Shown: piece after piece, positions 10,920 through 22,060 of the stretch
Layout: the number at the start of each line of letters is the position of its first letter
Position numbering within the stretch: the stretch's first letter is position 1
Source of the DNA: Pleurotus ostreatus/Saccharomyces cerevisiae fusant
Lineage: Eukaryota > Opisthokonta
Reading direction: 5' to 3'
DNA: 64,000 bases
Assembly (NCBI GenBank): GCA_024196135.1
Contig: JAMQCK010000029.1
Coordinates: 1 to 64,000, forward strand
Position numbers and translations under genes: made by a program
The notes under the pieces: model-generated
Seen by the model: the letters and a program-made list of their open reading frames with translations, nothing else
Told to the model about the DNA's origin: nothing
The model's database searches: none

Positions 10920-11766
10920 GAGAGCGTCAGGGGCAAGGAGAGCCTGAGGGTCGTCGTAGACAGCGGCGGTTTACATAGCGGGTCGCTCCGGGGCGGGCGG
11001 ATGGTGAGCTAAATCGGCGTCTGTCTGAGCCTCTGGTGACCGGCGCCGAATGGCGGGATTGTTGAATGAGGGCGGAGAGGTACGACATATTAGAGGTTAA
11101 GGGCGTAATGAAAACGTCTATAGAGATAGATACCAAGTGTCGTACAGGCGTATGTGAACCAGATCAAGACGTTGACACTGACGGAAGCATGCGACTTCAG
11201 GACGATGATTACAGCTGACTACACCGAAGAGAAGCAAAGCCCAAAAGTTCGAGCGTCCACAGAGCCAAGCTTGAACGCGACTGACCCTGACTGCTACCTG
11301 CGCAGATAGAACACATCGGCATAGGGAGGAAGGCATAGTTCGCTGAGCGGACGGGAGCTTTAGCGGAGACAGAGACTCGTTGAGATTTTGTTTGGAGAAC
11401 TCCAGATTTGGGAAGATGACAAGCATAGGCTTCGAGAACGCGCTGGCGCAGATGAGATGCCAGAGACCGGAGAGGCAAGTTGTGGGACTTCGTGAGCAAG
11501 GTCAAGAATCGAGATGCACGCTACGCGTGACGTGATGCGTCGCCCTTCGTCACACCTAGGACTCGTTTGCCACAAATCGAACATTTGGTGCTTCTAGTAG
11601 AGTACACAACAGACGATCTGTAACGAAGTATAGAAATTCCATGAAAAGTCCATTGTCCGTGCGCAGAACGCCTTGGCTCAGTTCTTACACGCCCACTTCC
11701 TATGCCCTCCGGCCGTGTCCCGTTGCCAGAAAGAGCTGAGTAACAAGAGGTCTTCGGGGAAGGCGC
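10920..11766. other. Intergenic: SGNH-gene promoter and hydrophobin 3' flank
   Basis: 847 bp with only short open frames lacking codon bias on either strand. Nothing recognisable. Confidence 0.5.
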
Positions 11767-12212
11767 CTACGCGTTCGCGGCGATGGGCACGCAGTTCATG
11801 TTGATAGCTCCGTGCTGGGAGCCGTTGCCGCAGCAGACGGCGGTCGACGACGCCTGGCACCCTTGGCCGCCCACGGCAGAGTGCGGGCTGCAATTGGCGT
11901 AGCTACGAAAATATGTCAGAAGGTGCGTAGGCTATAGAAAGATATTCTGCGCCGACCTGCTACCGGCGGGGTCCAGGAGATCCGCAGCAACACCGATGTT
12001 CTGAAGGAATTCGCGGTCGGAGTGGTCCTTGTGCTGAGAGCGTGGGATTCAGCATTGGGATAGGAGCACAGATATGAGTTTCTTACGTTGTACGTGGCGT
12101 TGCAGCATTGAACAGATCCCCCGCGGCACTCTTGATCTCCCTGCGCGCGAGGGATGGCGCTCGCGGCGGCGAGGAGGGTAAGAGCGGCGAAGAGAGCGAT
12201 GGTGAAGCGCAT
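11767..12212 (-). CDS. Class I hydrophobin
   Basis: Three exons: 12212..12087, 12033..11957 and 11902..11767 (112 residues). A signal peptide (about residues 1-19, ending ASA) precedes a short mature chain with exactly eight cysteines: C29, C36-C37, C72, C83, C91-C92 and C105. This is the hydrophobin order C-CC-C-C-CC-C. The long, hydrophilic C3-C4 loop (HKDHSDREFLQ...) and the presence of introns in it are typical of basidiomycete class I members. Seven residues separate C5 from the C6-C7 pair, whereas five is the usual number in class I. Hydrophobins are secreted and self-assemble into amphipathic layers that coat hyphae and aerial structures. A TATAAAAA element lies about 125 bp upstream of the ATG. 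Family is certain; splice sites are clear. Confidence 0.95.
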
Positions 12213-12336
12213 AACGATTGAACGAAGAGTTGGGTAGTAGAGGAGAGTTAGAGAAAGTGGTTGAGAAGCGAGTGTTGTAAGTAGCTGAAGCTAAGTAGAG
12301 TAGCTGAAGCTGGGGAATACTCGAGAGGGATTCCGC

Positions 12337-12344
12337 TTTTTATA
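12337..12344 (-). promoter_or_regulatory. TATA box of the hydrophobin gene
   Basis: TATAAAAA on the minus strand, about 125-132 bp upstream of the hydrophobin ATG. Between it and the gene a 12-bp word (GTAGCTGAAGCT) occurs twice, at 12281..12292 and 12300..12311, with a 19-bp period. Confidence 0.6.
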
Positions 12345-13670
12345 CCTCGTCGGTAAGTCTATTTTGCTCAGAAAGGAACTAAACCGAGCTGTAGAAAGTG
12401 TGTGCTATCTTCACGGAAAGTGGAGGAAGCGCGTCGGGACCGTCCGAGGGATGAATAGGCAAAACTCCGTCGCCACTTTCGATAGACCTCAGCAGCCTAG
12501 TCTACGGCCAGTCTGCGATAATTTGACCATTGTAGTCGTACGAGTGGATATTCGCAAGCTCAAAAGACCTTCCAACAGAACGAGATAAGGCCAGACAAAC
12601 CAGTCTGCGTGTAGACGCGACGACGAAGCTTGCGTTCGCCGGAGTGTTGGATTTACTCGGAGACGATTGAATGACTAGCATGTGGCAAAAAGGCTATCTT
12701 GGTACGAAGGTATTGATAGCGTTTGCGCTATGTCGTAGTTTTACTTGCGGGAGCGACAGACTGGCCGTGTTCCTGATAGTCAGGCGAGTTGGGGATCCGA
12801 CCCACTGGCAGCGCCCCTGGCTTCGGCGGGAGTCGGCTTCGGAAGACGATAGGAAAGTAAGTCCAGTACCCAGGTAGAGATTTTTAGAGATCCAGGAAGC
12901 GCCAAAGAACGAAGCGTTCATGCACACGGTGGTAGCTCTGGTCAAGGTGTGGATCAAGTGAACATTGATCAATGTTTGATGCACGCCACCCGTGGACCCA
13001 CAAACTGTGACACCGTGATGGCGTCACTTCTCAACTTCGGTGTGAACTCGGACGCAACCATCTCCCTCGCATCTCCTCACGATCATCGAGTTGTCCATGG
13101 AAGCTTCGACGATCTTTTGGGTTCCACTTCAGTCCGATCCCTGAACATTGCTGATTCGTTGAGGCCAGACCCTGGCACGTTGCTTTTATCGTAAGGAAGG
13201 CTCAGGTTGAGGCGGAGTGGTTGACAGTGTTCGTCACAATGCGCGCAGTACGAGCTTTCCTCGTGCTTGCTCTAGCCACGCCACGAAAGCAATGATTAGC
13301 TTGAAGACAACAAAACCTATCGACGCTTGAGCCATAGAGCGCCGGGCACAGCGCTCCCGGTCAAGCCCCAATCTCTGCAGACGCTGAACGTCGCGACGGC
13401 CGGCGTCCCGAGCCCCGACGCTGCGCCCGATATTAACTCCGGCGGCCTCGAGGTCCGCCGCCTCATCTACTCAGGGACACCCGGGAGCAGTGTCGATCTG
13501 GGTAATTAGGAGCGCGTCCGTATACGTACGCGCTTGGAGTCGGGTCTGCTTTTTGCTTTCTGCGCTCATTTCATCCGCCCGGTCTCTTCCCCCCTTCCTC
13601 CCTCTTGGGACGCATTCTATCCTCCACCCGGCCTCTACCTGCGACATCCCCCTCGCAAAACTTCACGACC
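12345..13670. other. Intergenic with one coding-like orphan segment
   Basis: A 1.3-kb gap. Most of it has no coding signal. The segment 13336..13506 (+) reads as a GC3-biased open frame (…GVPSPDAAPDINSGG…), but I could not connect it to splice partners or a family. A pyrimidine-rich leader precedes the metallothionein-like gene from about 13560 to 13670. Confidence 0.4.
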
Positions 13671-13980
13671 ATGCCCGCTGTACGTCCCGATCTCCGCTCG
13701 TCATTCCGCCATCATCACTGACCCAGCCTGCTCCAGAACGTCTCCGCACCTCGTTCGATGCTCACGTCCGCGACCCACTGCCATTGCCAGTCTACCTCCT
13801 CCTCCGCCACCACCATGGTCCCCTCTGTCCCCGTAGACCAGGCATGCGGCTCGACGACGTGCAATTGCTCGGAGTTGTGAGTTGCCTGACTCCTGTTTAG
13901 CGTGCCTCGGGGGCCGAGCTGACCGACCCTCCAGTTGCTTTTGCAGGCCGAATGACTGTCGGTGCGGGAGTGCAAAGTGA
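13671..13980 (+). CDS. Metallothionein-like small cysteine-rich protein
   Basis: Three-exon model: 13671..13679, 13737..13876 and 13947..13980, giving 60 residues. The first intron has a GTACGT donor, a CACTGAC branch site and a CTCCAG acceptor; the second has GTGAGT and TTTTGCAG. The product has C-x-C pairs: CHC near residue 18, then CGSTTCNC and CRCG at the C-terminus, seven cysteines in total and no aromatic residues. The last 31 residues, beginning at an in-frame ATG in excellent context (ACCATGG, 13815), resemble the compact metallothioneins of mushrooms. Translation might start there, in which case the first intron would be in the 5' UTR. A role in Cu/Zn/Cd binding is inferred from the cysteine pattern only. 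A pyrimidine-rich leader supports a transcribed gene. Confidence 0.5.
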
Positions 13981-14512
13981 GGGCCCTGTGGTGCGTGGAC
14001 CTCATGTGTGTGCGGTGTAGGCCGGTGCTGAACTTACCTGCAGACACTCCAACCTCCGCCTCGTTGTTCATGCCGTGGCTATCAAGGTCTTGAGCGCCCT
14101 ACTGCCTTCAGGCGCATTATACCCCCTCCCTCTTGCTGCATCCCACGTCATCATGCATCTATGCCAAAATATACCACGTCAATGATCCATCTTCGCATCA
14201 TGCGACCATGAAGTCTACGTGTGGACTGAGAGGCGTATATGAGCTTGGTCCAGTCAAGAAACGGCGAGGAGTAACGCGCACCATCCTGGTGGAAAGCCGA
14301 ATAGCGTATCTCTTACCTGTTGATCGCGGCGATGCGAGGACGCGTTCGAGTGGACGTGTGCAAAGCTCCAGCAACGAACTCCAGATTGTACAACAACAAT
14401 AGGCGGTAAAGATAAGTATTGATGCTTCTCCTCTCAGCGTACAAGGTCAACGGCGGCAAGAAACAGGATATAGCGCGCGACAGCAATTTGTGCATTCGGA
14501 CGAAGTAGACCA
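13981..14512. other. Convergent intergenic region
   Basis: 3' flanks of the metallothionein-like gene (+) and NTF2 (-). Nothing recognisable. Confidence 0.5.
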
Positions 14513-15098
14513 TCAACCGTAGTTGAGACGGAAGATGTCGTTGAAGCTGTTGTGAGTGGGATGTCAGTCGAGGATGTAGTGCGAATGGTAGTACGCACAC
14601 ATAGTAGGTACCACCCTCGGGAACGAGCTGGAAGACCTGGCTGAACTGCAGCGGGTTCTGGCTATCGTCCACCTGGATGGGGTCAGATCGAGCGTGGATA
14701 TCCGACTGCAATGCACTCACGATGAGCATGCCCGTCACGTTGACGAGTATTGACGAAACAGTGGGCGAAGATGGCTGCGCATCAAGCGTGGTGATCTTGT
14801 GCTGCACTTGGGAGAAGGGCAAGCCCTGGGCGTACGATCGTCGATGAGTGGCGATTGCCTGTAGGGGTGACCGGGCTACTCACCGTCAACTTCTCCGCAA
14901 TAGCTGCCGCGCCTTGAATGGGAGCGCCCTCAAAGGTGAGCATGGACGAGTCCCGCTGGCAAGATGGGTGAGGATCTGAGGTCGATCGAGGAGGGGAAGG
15001 CGCCGTACGTAGAGAGACTGCAGAGCGGCCCTGTTCGTGTCGAAGGTCTGGTAGTAGAATTGGACAAACTGCTGCCCAACGGCGTTGACGTCGGCCAT
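14513..15098 (-). CDS. NTF2: Nuclear transport factor 2
   Basis: Five exons: 15098..15009, 14955..14884, 14825..14721, 14672..14599 and 14546..14513 (124 residues, the usual length). The single NTF2 fold spans the whole protein: VGQQFVQFYYQTFDTNR at the start, SMLTFEGAPIQGAAAI in the middle, and FSQVFQLVPEGGTYYVFND to the C-terminus RLNYG. NTF2 is a homodimer that carries RanGDP into the nucleus and binds FG nucleoporins. The splice sites are canonical. The gene diverges from the next one with only 184 bp between the start codons, so the two may share a promoter. Identification is secure. Confidence 0.97.
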
Positions 15099-15282
15099 CT
15101 TTATCGGACGATAGACGCGTGAGGGGGGCGAAGATGGTGGTTGGGAGAAAGAGGCGGTTGGGCGCCAAAATCAGCAGTACCGCACGTGACCTCCCGGCGC
15201 GCGGGCGTCCGCTTGGCCCTCGTCGTCGTCCATCGTCGCCGCCGTCGACGACGAAGACGAAGCTTCCCTCGGCCTTCTCACA

Positions 15283-16766
15283 ATGTCTCAATTCACTGTC
15301 CCCGTGGAAACTGCCGCGCGCCCGAACATGCGCAGGAAGTCTTCGGCGCAAAACCTCCTCTCGTCGTTCAAGCCGACCACATCGTCACAACCTGCACCAC
15401 CGAGTGCGGCCACGCCGGTCGTATCGACATCCATAGGCGCCGCATCAATGAACAGCGTATACCCCTCGGTCGCCACACCCACAGCAGGCGCGAGCTCGCG
15501 AGAATGGGACGCGCAGTCACTTCACTCCGACCCGTCTGCATCTGGTCATGGTGGCGTTACCAGTCCTGCGCTGGGACAGGGTGCATCCGTGGACTACCTG
15601 CGAGATGTGATACAGAAACGGATCATCACCCTCACCTACCTGCGAAGCGTGTTCGAGGGGTACGTGCGCTCATACTCCATACGACCCTGCCGCAACTGAC
15701 GGTTCCTCAGCAAGAGTCACTGGTTTCATACGATAATGATCTCCCGCGCCGACCTCGAGCGCGAGTTCAACAACAGCGAGATGCGCAAGCGGTGCGCCAT
15801 ACTTCCTCTCCTCCTGCACAACGTCTGATCTATCCCCCACCATGCAGCACGTCACGCTTCACCATCCTCGGCATGTCCCTCGCCAACCTCCTCGACGTCC
15901 ACCAGCCCCCTGACCTGCTGCGCGGCCTTCTCAACACATTGGCAGAGTACGAGCAGGGGAAGGAGGATTCCGAGAAGTCCAAGATGGTACGTGCCCCGGA
16001 ATTGCTCACGCGCTCTACCACAATTGCCCGACAGCGCCAACCGAAGCGCCTATTCAGGCCCGGGAAAAAGCGCGTTGCAGGAGGAGGCATCGGCGAGTAC
16101 ACCGTATCCTACGCCGATTCCGCTGCAGACGCGACCTATGTGGTGACACCGCACGTTGTGAGTCCTGGTATGCTTGCATGCGAATGGTCTGGCTCACGCA
16201 TACTTCCCCGCTCAGCCCTTCCAACTCGACTACCTCCAGGTCCTCATCACCCTCATCGACATCATCTCCGAGATCTACAGCAAGCTCTCCAAGACCCTCT
16301 CCCCTTCGCCATTCCCTCACGCCGGCGGTCAGCAGATGCTGGGACCACTGGGCCTGCTATCTCCCCACCCCGGCGTCTCCTACCTTTTCCCTGAGGGCAG
16401 CGGCACCGATGACTCCGGCAGTCTGTACAACATCGCGCACGCGGGCGTCAGTGCAGGATACACGCTTGGCAGTCCACCACCCACCACCGGTGCGCAGGGA
16501 CTTGCAGACTCCGTGAGCAAGATCGATGGCAAGCTGAAGGTACGCATATTCGGTATTTAGCTCCATCATTTCGCCTCCAATCTCTCTTGTCGCTGTCTAA
16601 CGTCGGGCATTGGGGCTGACAGACTATACAGAAGATAATATCTACATTGTTGAAGGAGCTGGATCAAGTCGCGCGTACCGGCATCAAGGACGAGCTTGCA
16701 TCCCTTGACCCCCTTTTGCGGAATACTATGTCCTTCGACGGTCGTACCATACATGAGTACGATTAG
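15283..16766 (+). CDS. Conserved basidiomycete protein of unknown function
   Basis: Six exons: 15283..15659, 15711..15791, 15848..15986, 16035..16157, 16216..16539 and 16632..16766 (392 residues). The first ~95 residues are Ser/Thr/Pro-rich and probably disordered. The structured part begins at VDYLRDVIQKRIITLTYLRSV and continues with SRADLEREFNNSEMRKR, LGMSLANLLDVHQPPDLLRGLLNTL, PFQLDYLQVLITLIDIISEIY, and a C-terminal LLKELDQVARTGIKDELASL block. The helices are strongly amphipathic; no signal peptide or membrane segment is seen. I recognise this as a family conserved across mushrooms but know of no assigned function. All five introns are supported by frame arithmetic and family-consistent joins. 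Confidence 0.85.
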
Positions 16767-17274
16767 ACTTGCGCGAGCATCTTGCTGCGGCCTTCATATG
16801 CACGCACGGTGCTATTCGAGGTCTGCCTTCCTATACCACCTCTCCATGTTACGCTGCCAACTAACATGCACAACAGACCATGACCTGGTCAAGGGTAATA
16901 GCCCTTGAACTGACCGCAGGTCTCTTAGTATATCTTGAGCCTGCACCGTGCTCTAACCCAGCGCTCGGGTATACATACTCTCCTGTACGGAGCCATGGAT
17001 CTTGGAGGATTGCGAAAATGTACACTACCCACCATTGGTTTCTGTCTCGTCGCGTACTCTGGGGACATTCTTGAGGATTTACTGTACCACCACCCTTATA
17101 TCTTTGTTCTGCCTGTAATGATCTTGTTCTACGCGCTATAGACGACTTCCACCTCCTTCACATTCCAAGAAAACTCGATATCCAAGCGTAACCAAGCACG
17201 ACTGTCCGACAAATCACGAAGACAACACAACCGCGCCCCTACAAGTACTAGATCCAACTGACAACCCACAGCCT
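16767..17274. other. Convergent intergenic region
   Basis: 3' flanks of the preceding gene (+) and of the P450 (-). Only short biased-free frames; nothing recognisable. Confidence 0.5.
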
Positions 17275-19575
17275 TCACTGCTGCCGCTTCCTGAACATCA
17301 CCTTCGCCGTGCGACTGGGCGACGCGGACGTCGTGTTCCATTCGTTCTCGGGCTTGACGAGCGAGCCGCCCTCGAGCTGGACGTCGTAGTGGAGGACGAG
17401 GTGCGCGAGCATGGCCTTGAGCTCGTTGGCGGCGAAGAAGCTGGGTAAGGTCAAGAGGTAAGCATAAGTAAGGACTGGGAGGACGAAGGATGGGAGCGAG
17501 TGCAGAAGTAGAGCGCAAAAATGGTGGTGAGAGAGGGAAGATGATTGATGATATGGGAAGAGGTGCAAGGGAGGGAGGACGCACCGGCCAGGACAAGCAT
17601 GGTACCCATGCCCAAAGAGCAAAAACTCGCAGTCGGTGTTGACCATCTGGTACTTCGTCTTGTCCGCCTCGCGCATGCGTGAGAAGCGGAAGCCATCGAA
17701 GACGTGGGCGTCCTTGTAGTTCTCTAGAGGGCAGAGACGTCAGCACCATCCAGTCCGGAATGCATAAGGCGGCAAGGGAAGGCGTTTAACTGGAGATGGC
17801 AGGGTGAGAAGGAGTAGCTTATGAGCATACCTTCCGTCCAGTGCGTCGCATGACTCGCCACACCGACCATCGCGCCCTCGGGGACCTTCGTCCCGTCCGA
17901 GAACGTATAGCCGCCCTTCTTGACGACCTTGCGGGTCATGGAGACTGGAAAACCAGGCGCGTCAGTCAGCGACCAGACTGAAATAGCTCAAGCCCGCCAA
18001 ACACTCACAACACCCCAGCCCATTATACCTCCCCGACTCCCGCAGGAAGCTATCTAGCTTGTACATCTCGCGCATCGCGGTCTTCGTCCAGCCATGCTTG
18101 GCGACCACCTCCTCTACCTCGTCGCGCAGGGGCTGGAGGTACTTGTGCGGCTCGGCGGCGAGGTGGAAGAGGACGTTGGCGAAGGTCTGAGATTGGAGGG
18201 GGTCAGTTGTTGGTAAGGATGTAGTGGTGAGTGTGAGTTTGACGCGAGTATCGGCAGATGGGCAGGAGTAATTGTGCACGTACGTTGGTCGACGTATGAA
18301 TAGCAGCAAAGTTGAATGACATGACGCGAAGGACGACGTCCTCGACGGTCCGCAGTTCAGCTGGGGTGTGATTGAGGATCCAGGAGATCAGATCGACCTA
18401 CAACTTTCAGTTAACCATCCATATATCGATACAGAATCAAGCAGCATACCGGCCTATCCTCCCTATCCTTCCCATACTTGTCGTCGTCCGCGATGCGCCG
18501 GGCGACTACGGCGCCTATGTGCCCCGAGAGGTACTTCCTCTGATTCTTGTACGGGGCCAGATAGTTGCCGATCAGGCTGGGTAGATATAATGTGAGTTGA
18601 TAGATATATTGAGGATTGTGGAAGATTTTGAAGGACATACGGGCGCATCCAGCCAGGATACTTCCTAATCTTCATGGCGGCCTGGAAGACGTCGATCGCG
18701 AATTGCATGTTAGAGGCGATGAAATCTTTGTCGCGGCCTACACAAATAGTCAGACAAACTCCGACGAAGAGGATCAAAAAGAACGCACATAGAGGTAGTC
18801 CAACGAAGTATCGATTGCTGACACGAGAAACCATGGACATGGTGGTCATAAAGCCCGGTACGGTGCACCATTCTGTGCTGTTTGTCAGCTCGCGGTATCG
18901 TCACGAACAATGCATCAACGCTAACGTTCGCCTTCCTCAAAAGTGATAACATCATCAAAGACGGCTTCTACTTCGTCGTAAATATCGGCGAAGCAGTGAC
19001 TGATATTCCGAGTAACGTCCGATTGAACGATCTTGAGATGCTCGCTGTGGTGTTCCATCGTCGTCCCCATGGTGTATTTCATGTGTATGACCTTCAATTG
19101 AGTACCGTTATCAAAGAGTCAATGCAAGTTCTGCACCGCAACGTACCTCCTCGACGGCCTCGCGGAACGACAGCTCGTCCTCTCGGGCCGCACGCAGCTC
19201 GTCGACGAGCTGATGGCCACTGACGACGACCATCCAGCCGTCCATGGTGGGAACGCGGAAGACAGATCCTGGATACCTCTCTACGCCCTCCTGGATTATC
19301 TCCTTCGCATGCTGCTGGAACGTGCGTGCGCCGGCGTACGACGACAGAGCCCCAGATGCCCCGACGACGGGGATGCCGCTGTACTGTCGGTCGATGAGCA
19401 TGGTGACTGCGGAAGCCTGAGAACCCTTCGCACGTACATCCGGGCCTGCTAAGGTCTTGTATAGCTTGTAGCCCACCGCTGTCGCTGCGCCTGCGAGCAA
19501 CGCCGTCTGCAACGATGGATCCAGCTTAAGGAGGGTGTGCTCGAGCTCGCTGAGGGTATCTGGCGCGATGGACAT
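17275..19575 (-). CDS. Cytochrome P450 monooxygenase
   Basis: Ten exons: 19575..19147, 19091..18926, 18872..18789, 18737..18641, 18576..18450, 18397..18284, 18186..18009, 17944..17831, 17723..17585 and 17440..17275 (537 residues). A hydrophobic N-terminal segment (about residues 22-38) should anchor it to the ER. Seen in order: SNRYFVGLPL in the C-helix region, NFAAIHTSTNTFANVL of helix I (oxygen-activation site), the ESGR of helix K (ExxR), the FSDGTKVPEG loop, and the heme motif FGHGYHACPGR with Cys480 as thiolate ligand. It belongs to the basidiomycete P450s related to ent-kaurene oxidase-like sequences; the substrate cannot be inferred. No other secondary-metabolism genes adjoin it. It diverges from the DUF6593 gene. 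Confidence 0.93.
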
Positions 19576-20542
19576 GGCTGGTTGCTGTCAAGGTGAGGCC
19601 GAGAGGGTTACAGAAGCGCAAACTGTATATGAAGGAAGAGTCAACCCATGACTGTCGCCGTATATAACGTCGGGGAAGTATCCGTCGTGGGTTCTCTTGC
19701 GCAGCGTGCAACGTCAGGAGGGCAAGCATGTTGGTAGTAGGGACCGAGGCTGCCGTGACAGGCATGGGTCATGGCCAAGGGCCAAGTCTGTACGCGCCCA
19801 AGGGCTGTCATAGGTGAAGGGTGCGAATGGAGTCGGACCGAGAGGACTTCGGCGCAAAGCCAAGTGTATCTCGCCGGATCAAGGCAAGTACGGAGAGTCG
19901 GAGGTGGTTGCGATGTTTGGCGTTCCCTCAGCCTCCCGTTGGACGAGAGGAGTTACACCCGCTGACGTGTTGGAGTGGGATCAGCCGAGGACCGAGGCGT
20001 ACGATTCTGCCAGTGAGCGCCTAATCGCTTCAGCATGATCAGAGAATGAGTAAACATGGTTTGAAGGAAGAGGAGGGGATGTCGGCCGTTTGCAAGAGCC
20101 ATGTCGGAGTACGCATTCGCAAGAAGACAAGCAGACACAAACAGACGCGCCGTTGTTCTCGATGTGCGAGCAAAATGAGCGAGAAAAACAACCAATTATT
20201 GCATCAGACTCGGGAAATGAACGTAGCTTCCAATGATTGCGAGTATAGTTGGAGCGCAGACGGCAATGTAGAGCGCGTATGATAAGTTGTAAGAAACAAG
20301 GAGGATCACTGTTTGTTTGCGTTTGCCCTGATGATGTTTGCCCAAATCTATCCTTGTCCCGGACCACCGCAAACTACTCCTCCGCTCGTTTATCGCTTTG
20401 CTTTCCTCGCTATCACTGGACCTTGGCTCTCTCTCTCTGGGGACTCCGCACGCTCTGCAATCTATCCGCTATTGACCCACTCGCCGATCCGGCTTCGCTT
20501 TCTCCGAACGCTTAAGCGCCCATCTCGGAACGTCATCCTCCG
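19576..20542. promoter_or_regulatory. Divergent intergenic region P450 / DUF6593
   Basis: 967 bp. A TTATATA-like element (minus strand, 19661..19668) lies about 90 bp upstream of the P450 start. A CT-rich leader (about 20390-20540) precedes the DUF6593 ATG. No gene seen. Confidence 0.45.
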
Positions 20543-21246
20543 ATGGACCTCTTTTTCCTCCCGAACGACCCCCAGCGCGCGACCGTCGTCTCCGCCAACG
20601 ACATTGCGCACTTCCGCATCACTACCCGCAAGGGCGTCACGCGCGTCATACGTCCGGCGGAGAGCGAGAGCGCGAGCATCGTCGCGGAGATCCAGTGGAA
20701 TAATTGGGAGTCGCCGACGGTCGTGCGCTCGTCTTTGCTGGCGAGGAAGTACAGGCGAGATGAGGGGTTGAAGGGCGTGCGCGCGACAGAGTTTTTGTAT
20801 AAGCGTGCGCGGTTTAGCTCGTGAGTGATAATCGGAGACCGTGGACCTCATGCACGAGACGAGTCTGCTCTAGTTCCCGATGCTTTGTGGGCAACGACGG
20901 CGTGGAGTACAGATGGAAGTCGGTGCGAGGAGTGGGGTTGCTGGTGCGTGCTTTGTTATGCCTACATTAATTAATCACATACTAAAACGATCGTCCCCAG
21001 TTGACGCGGGTCGACACGTCTGAAGAGGTCGCACGCTTCTTTACGACTACTCCAGTGGACGGCGCATTCAAAGGCGAACGGCGGAGTACTCTGCGCATCC
21101 AAGCCTGCACCATCGACGTCGAACTCATCCTCCTCACCTTTTTGATCATCGAGAAGAAGCGCCGAGACGGCGTCGATGCGAGTCGATCTTTCGCGCATGA
21201 CGAGGACCCTCAGGGCGATGGTGGCGGGGACGGCGGTAGCGCATAG
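20543..21246 (+). CDS. DUF6593 domain protein
   Basis: Three exons: 20543..20820, 20874..20943 and 21001..21246 (197 residues). The order of conserved blocks fits DUF6593: MDLFFLPNDPQRATVVS, an ITTRKGVTRVIRPAESES stretch, IVAEIQWNNWESPTVVRSSLL, the cysteine-containing FVGNDGVEYRWK, LTRVDTSEEVARFF, and an LRIQACTIDVELILLTFLIIEKKRRD helix near the end, with a Gly/Asp-rich tail. The family is abundant in mushrooms and has no established function. The first exon ends in a phase-2 codon completed by the second. No signal peptide. Confident of family, no functional statement possible. Confidence 0.88.
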
Positions 21247-22060
21247 GCGATTCCTCTCTTGGCTCCTCGTCGTTGCGACCTCTTCGATCTCCGCTAGGGC
21301 GATCTGTTGGCTGCCTTGTTTCTCGTCGCACTGCTGGGCTCTCTCTGCTGCACATCTCTGGGCTTTCTCTGGGACTTTGGCTTTGGGCACACTGGCGTTC
21401 TGGGTACACTGGCTTTGGGACTATTTGCTATCACGGACTTGCATCACAGTCAATAAGGACTTGTACTATAACACTCTTCAGCTGTCGCAGACATGTTGTA
21501 CTCATAGCCTAGTCACTGCAGTCAATGCATTCACTGAGCTGTACATGGGCGTGTCGCATATATGCGGCTTTATTCATTACAAGGTGTGTATAGCAAAGGT
21601 CATTGGGATTGTACCCATCTTACTATGTAAGGTGTGAGGTCGTTCGTGGTCGTATCAAGTCGTGAAGGTGGGATACATGTGCGCGGTATGTAGCTATTGT
21701 CCGTGCGTCCGCTGTACAACGAGTCCAATGCTCTGATGGATGTGAATGGAATGAAGCATTATGATGCTCTGGTGAAGGGGCATGACGAAGGCATGAAGTT
21801 TCGTGAGTATAAGTAGTATGGGGTGTATGGTATGAAGGAGGCGAGTGTCGTGAATATGAAGCTTTAATGGGGAATGACTGAACGGGACGAGCAATGTAGC
21901 TCGTACGCGTCCTCGTCGTGATAAGGCTCATACGCGTCCTCGCAGTCATAAGGCTCATACGCGTCGCGGAGCGGCGGGAGCTTACACGCTCGCTCAGGCT
22001 GTCGCATCCGCGACGGCGCCCTATCTGATTTGGGTTATCGCGGTCCCGGGTCCTGGTCGC
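21247..22060. other. Convergent intergenic region with a short tandem repeat
   Basis: 3' flanks of the DUF6593 gene (+) and the coiled-coil gene (-). No coding signal. It contains a 27-bp tandem repeat at 21899..21969. Confidence 0.5.
21899..21969. repeat. 27-bp tandem repeat, about 2.6 copies
   Basis: Units begin at 21899, 21926 and 21953 and share GCTC(G/A)TACGCGTC. The first two extend to CCTCG-n5-ATAAG; the third is partial. Confidence 0.8.

Noticed and set aside
12949..13194. Possible small gene (82 codons)
   Set aside because: No codon bias, no domain, no splice partners.
15141..16394. 417-codon plus-strand open frame
   Set aside because: It runs through the introns of the conserved 392-residue protein in another frame; only the spliced frame matches the family.
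21899..21969. CRISPR-like array
   Set aside because: Direct tandem repeats without spacers in a fungal genome; simple tandem duplication.
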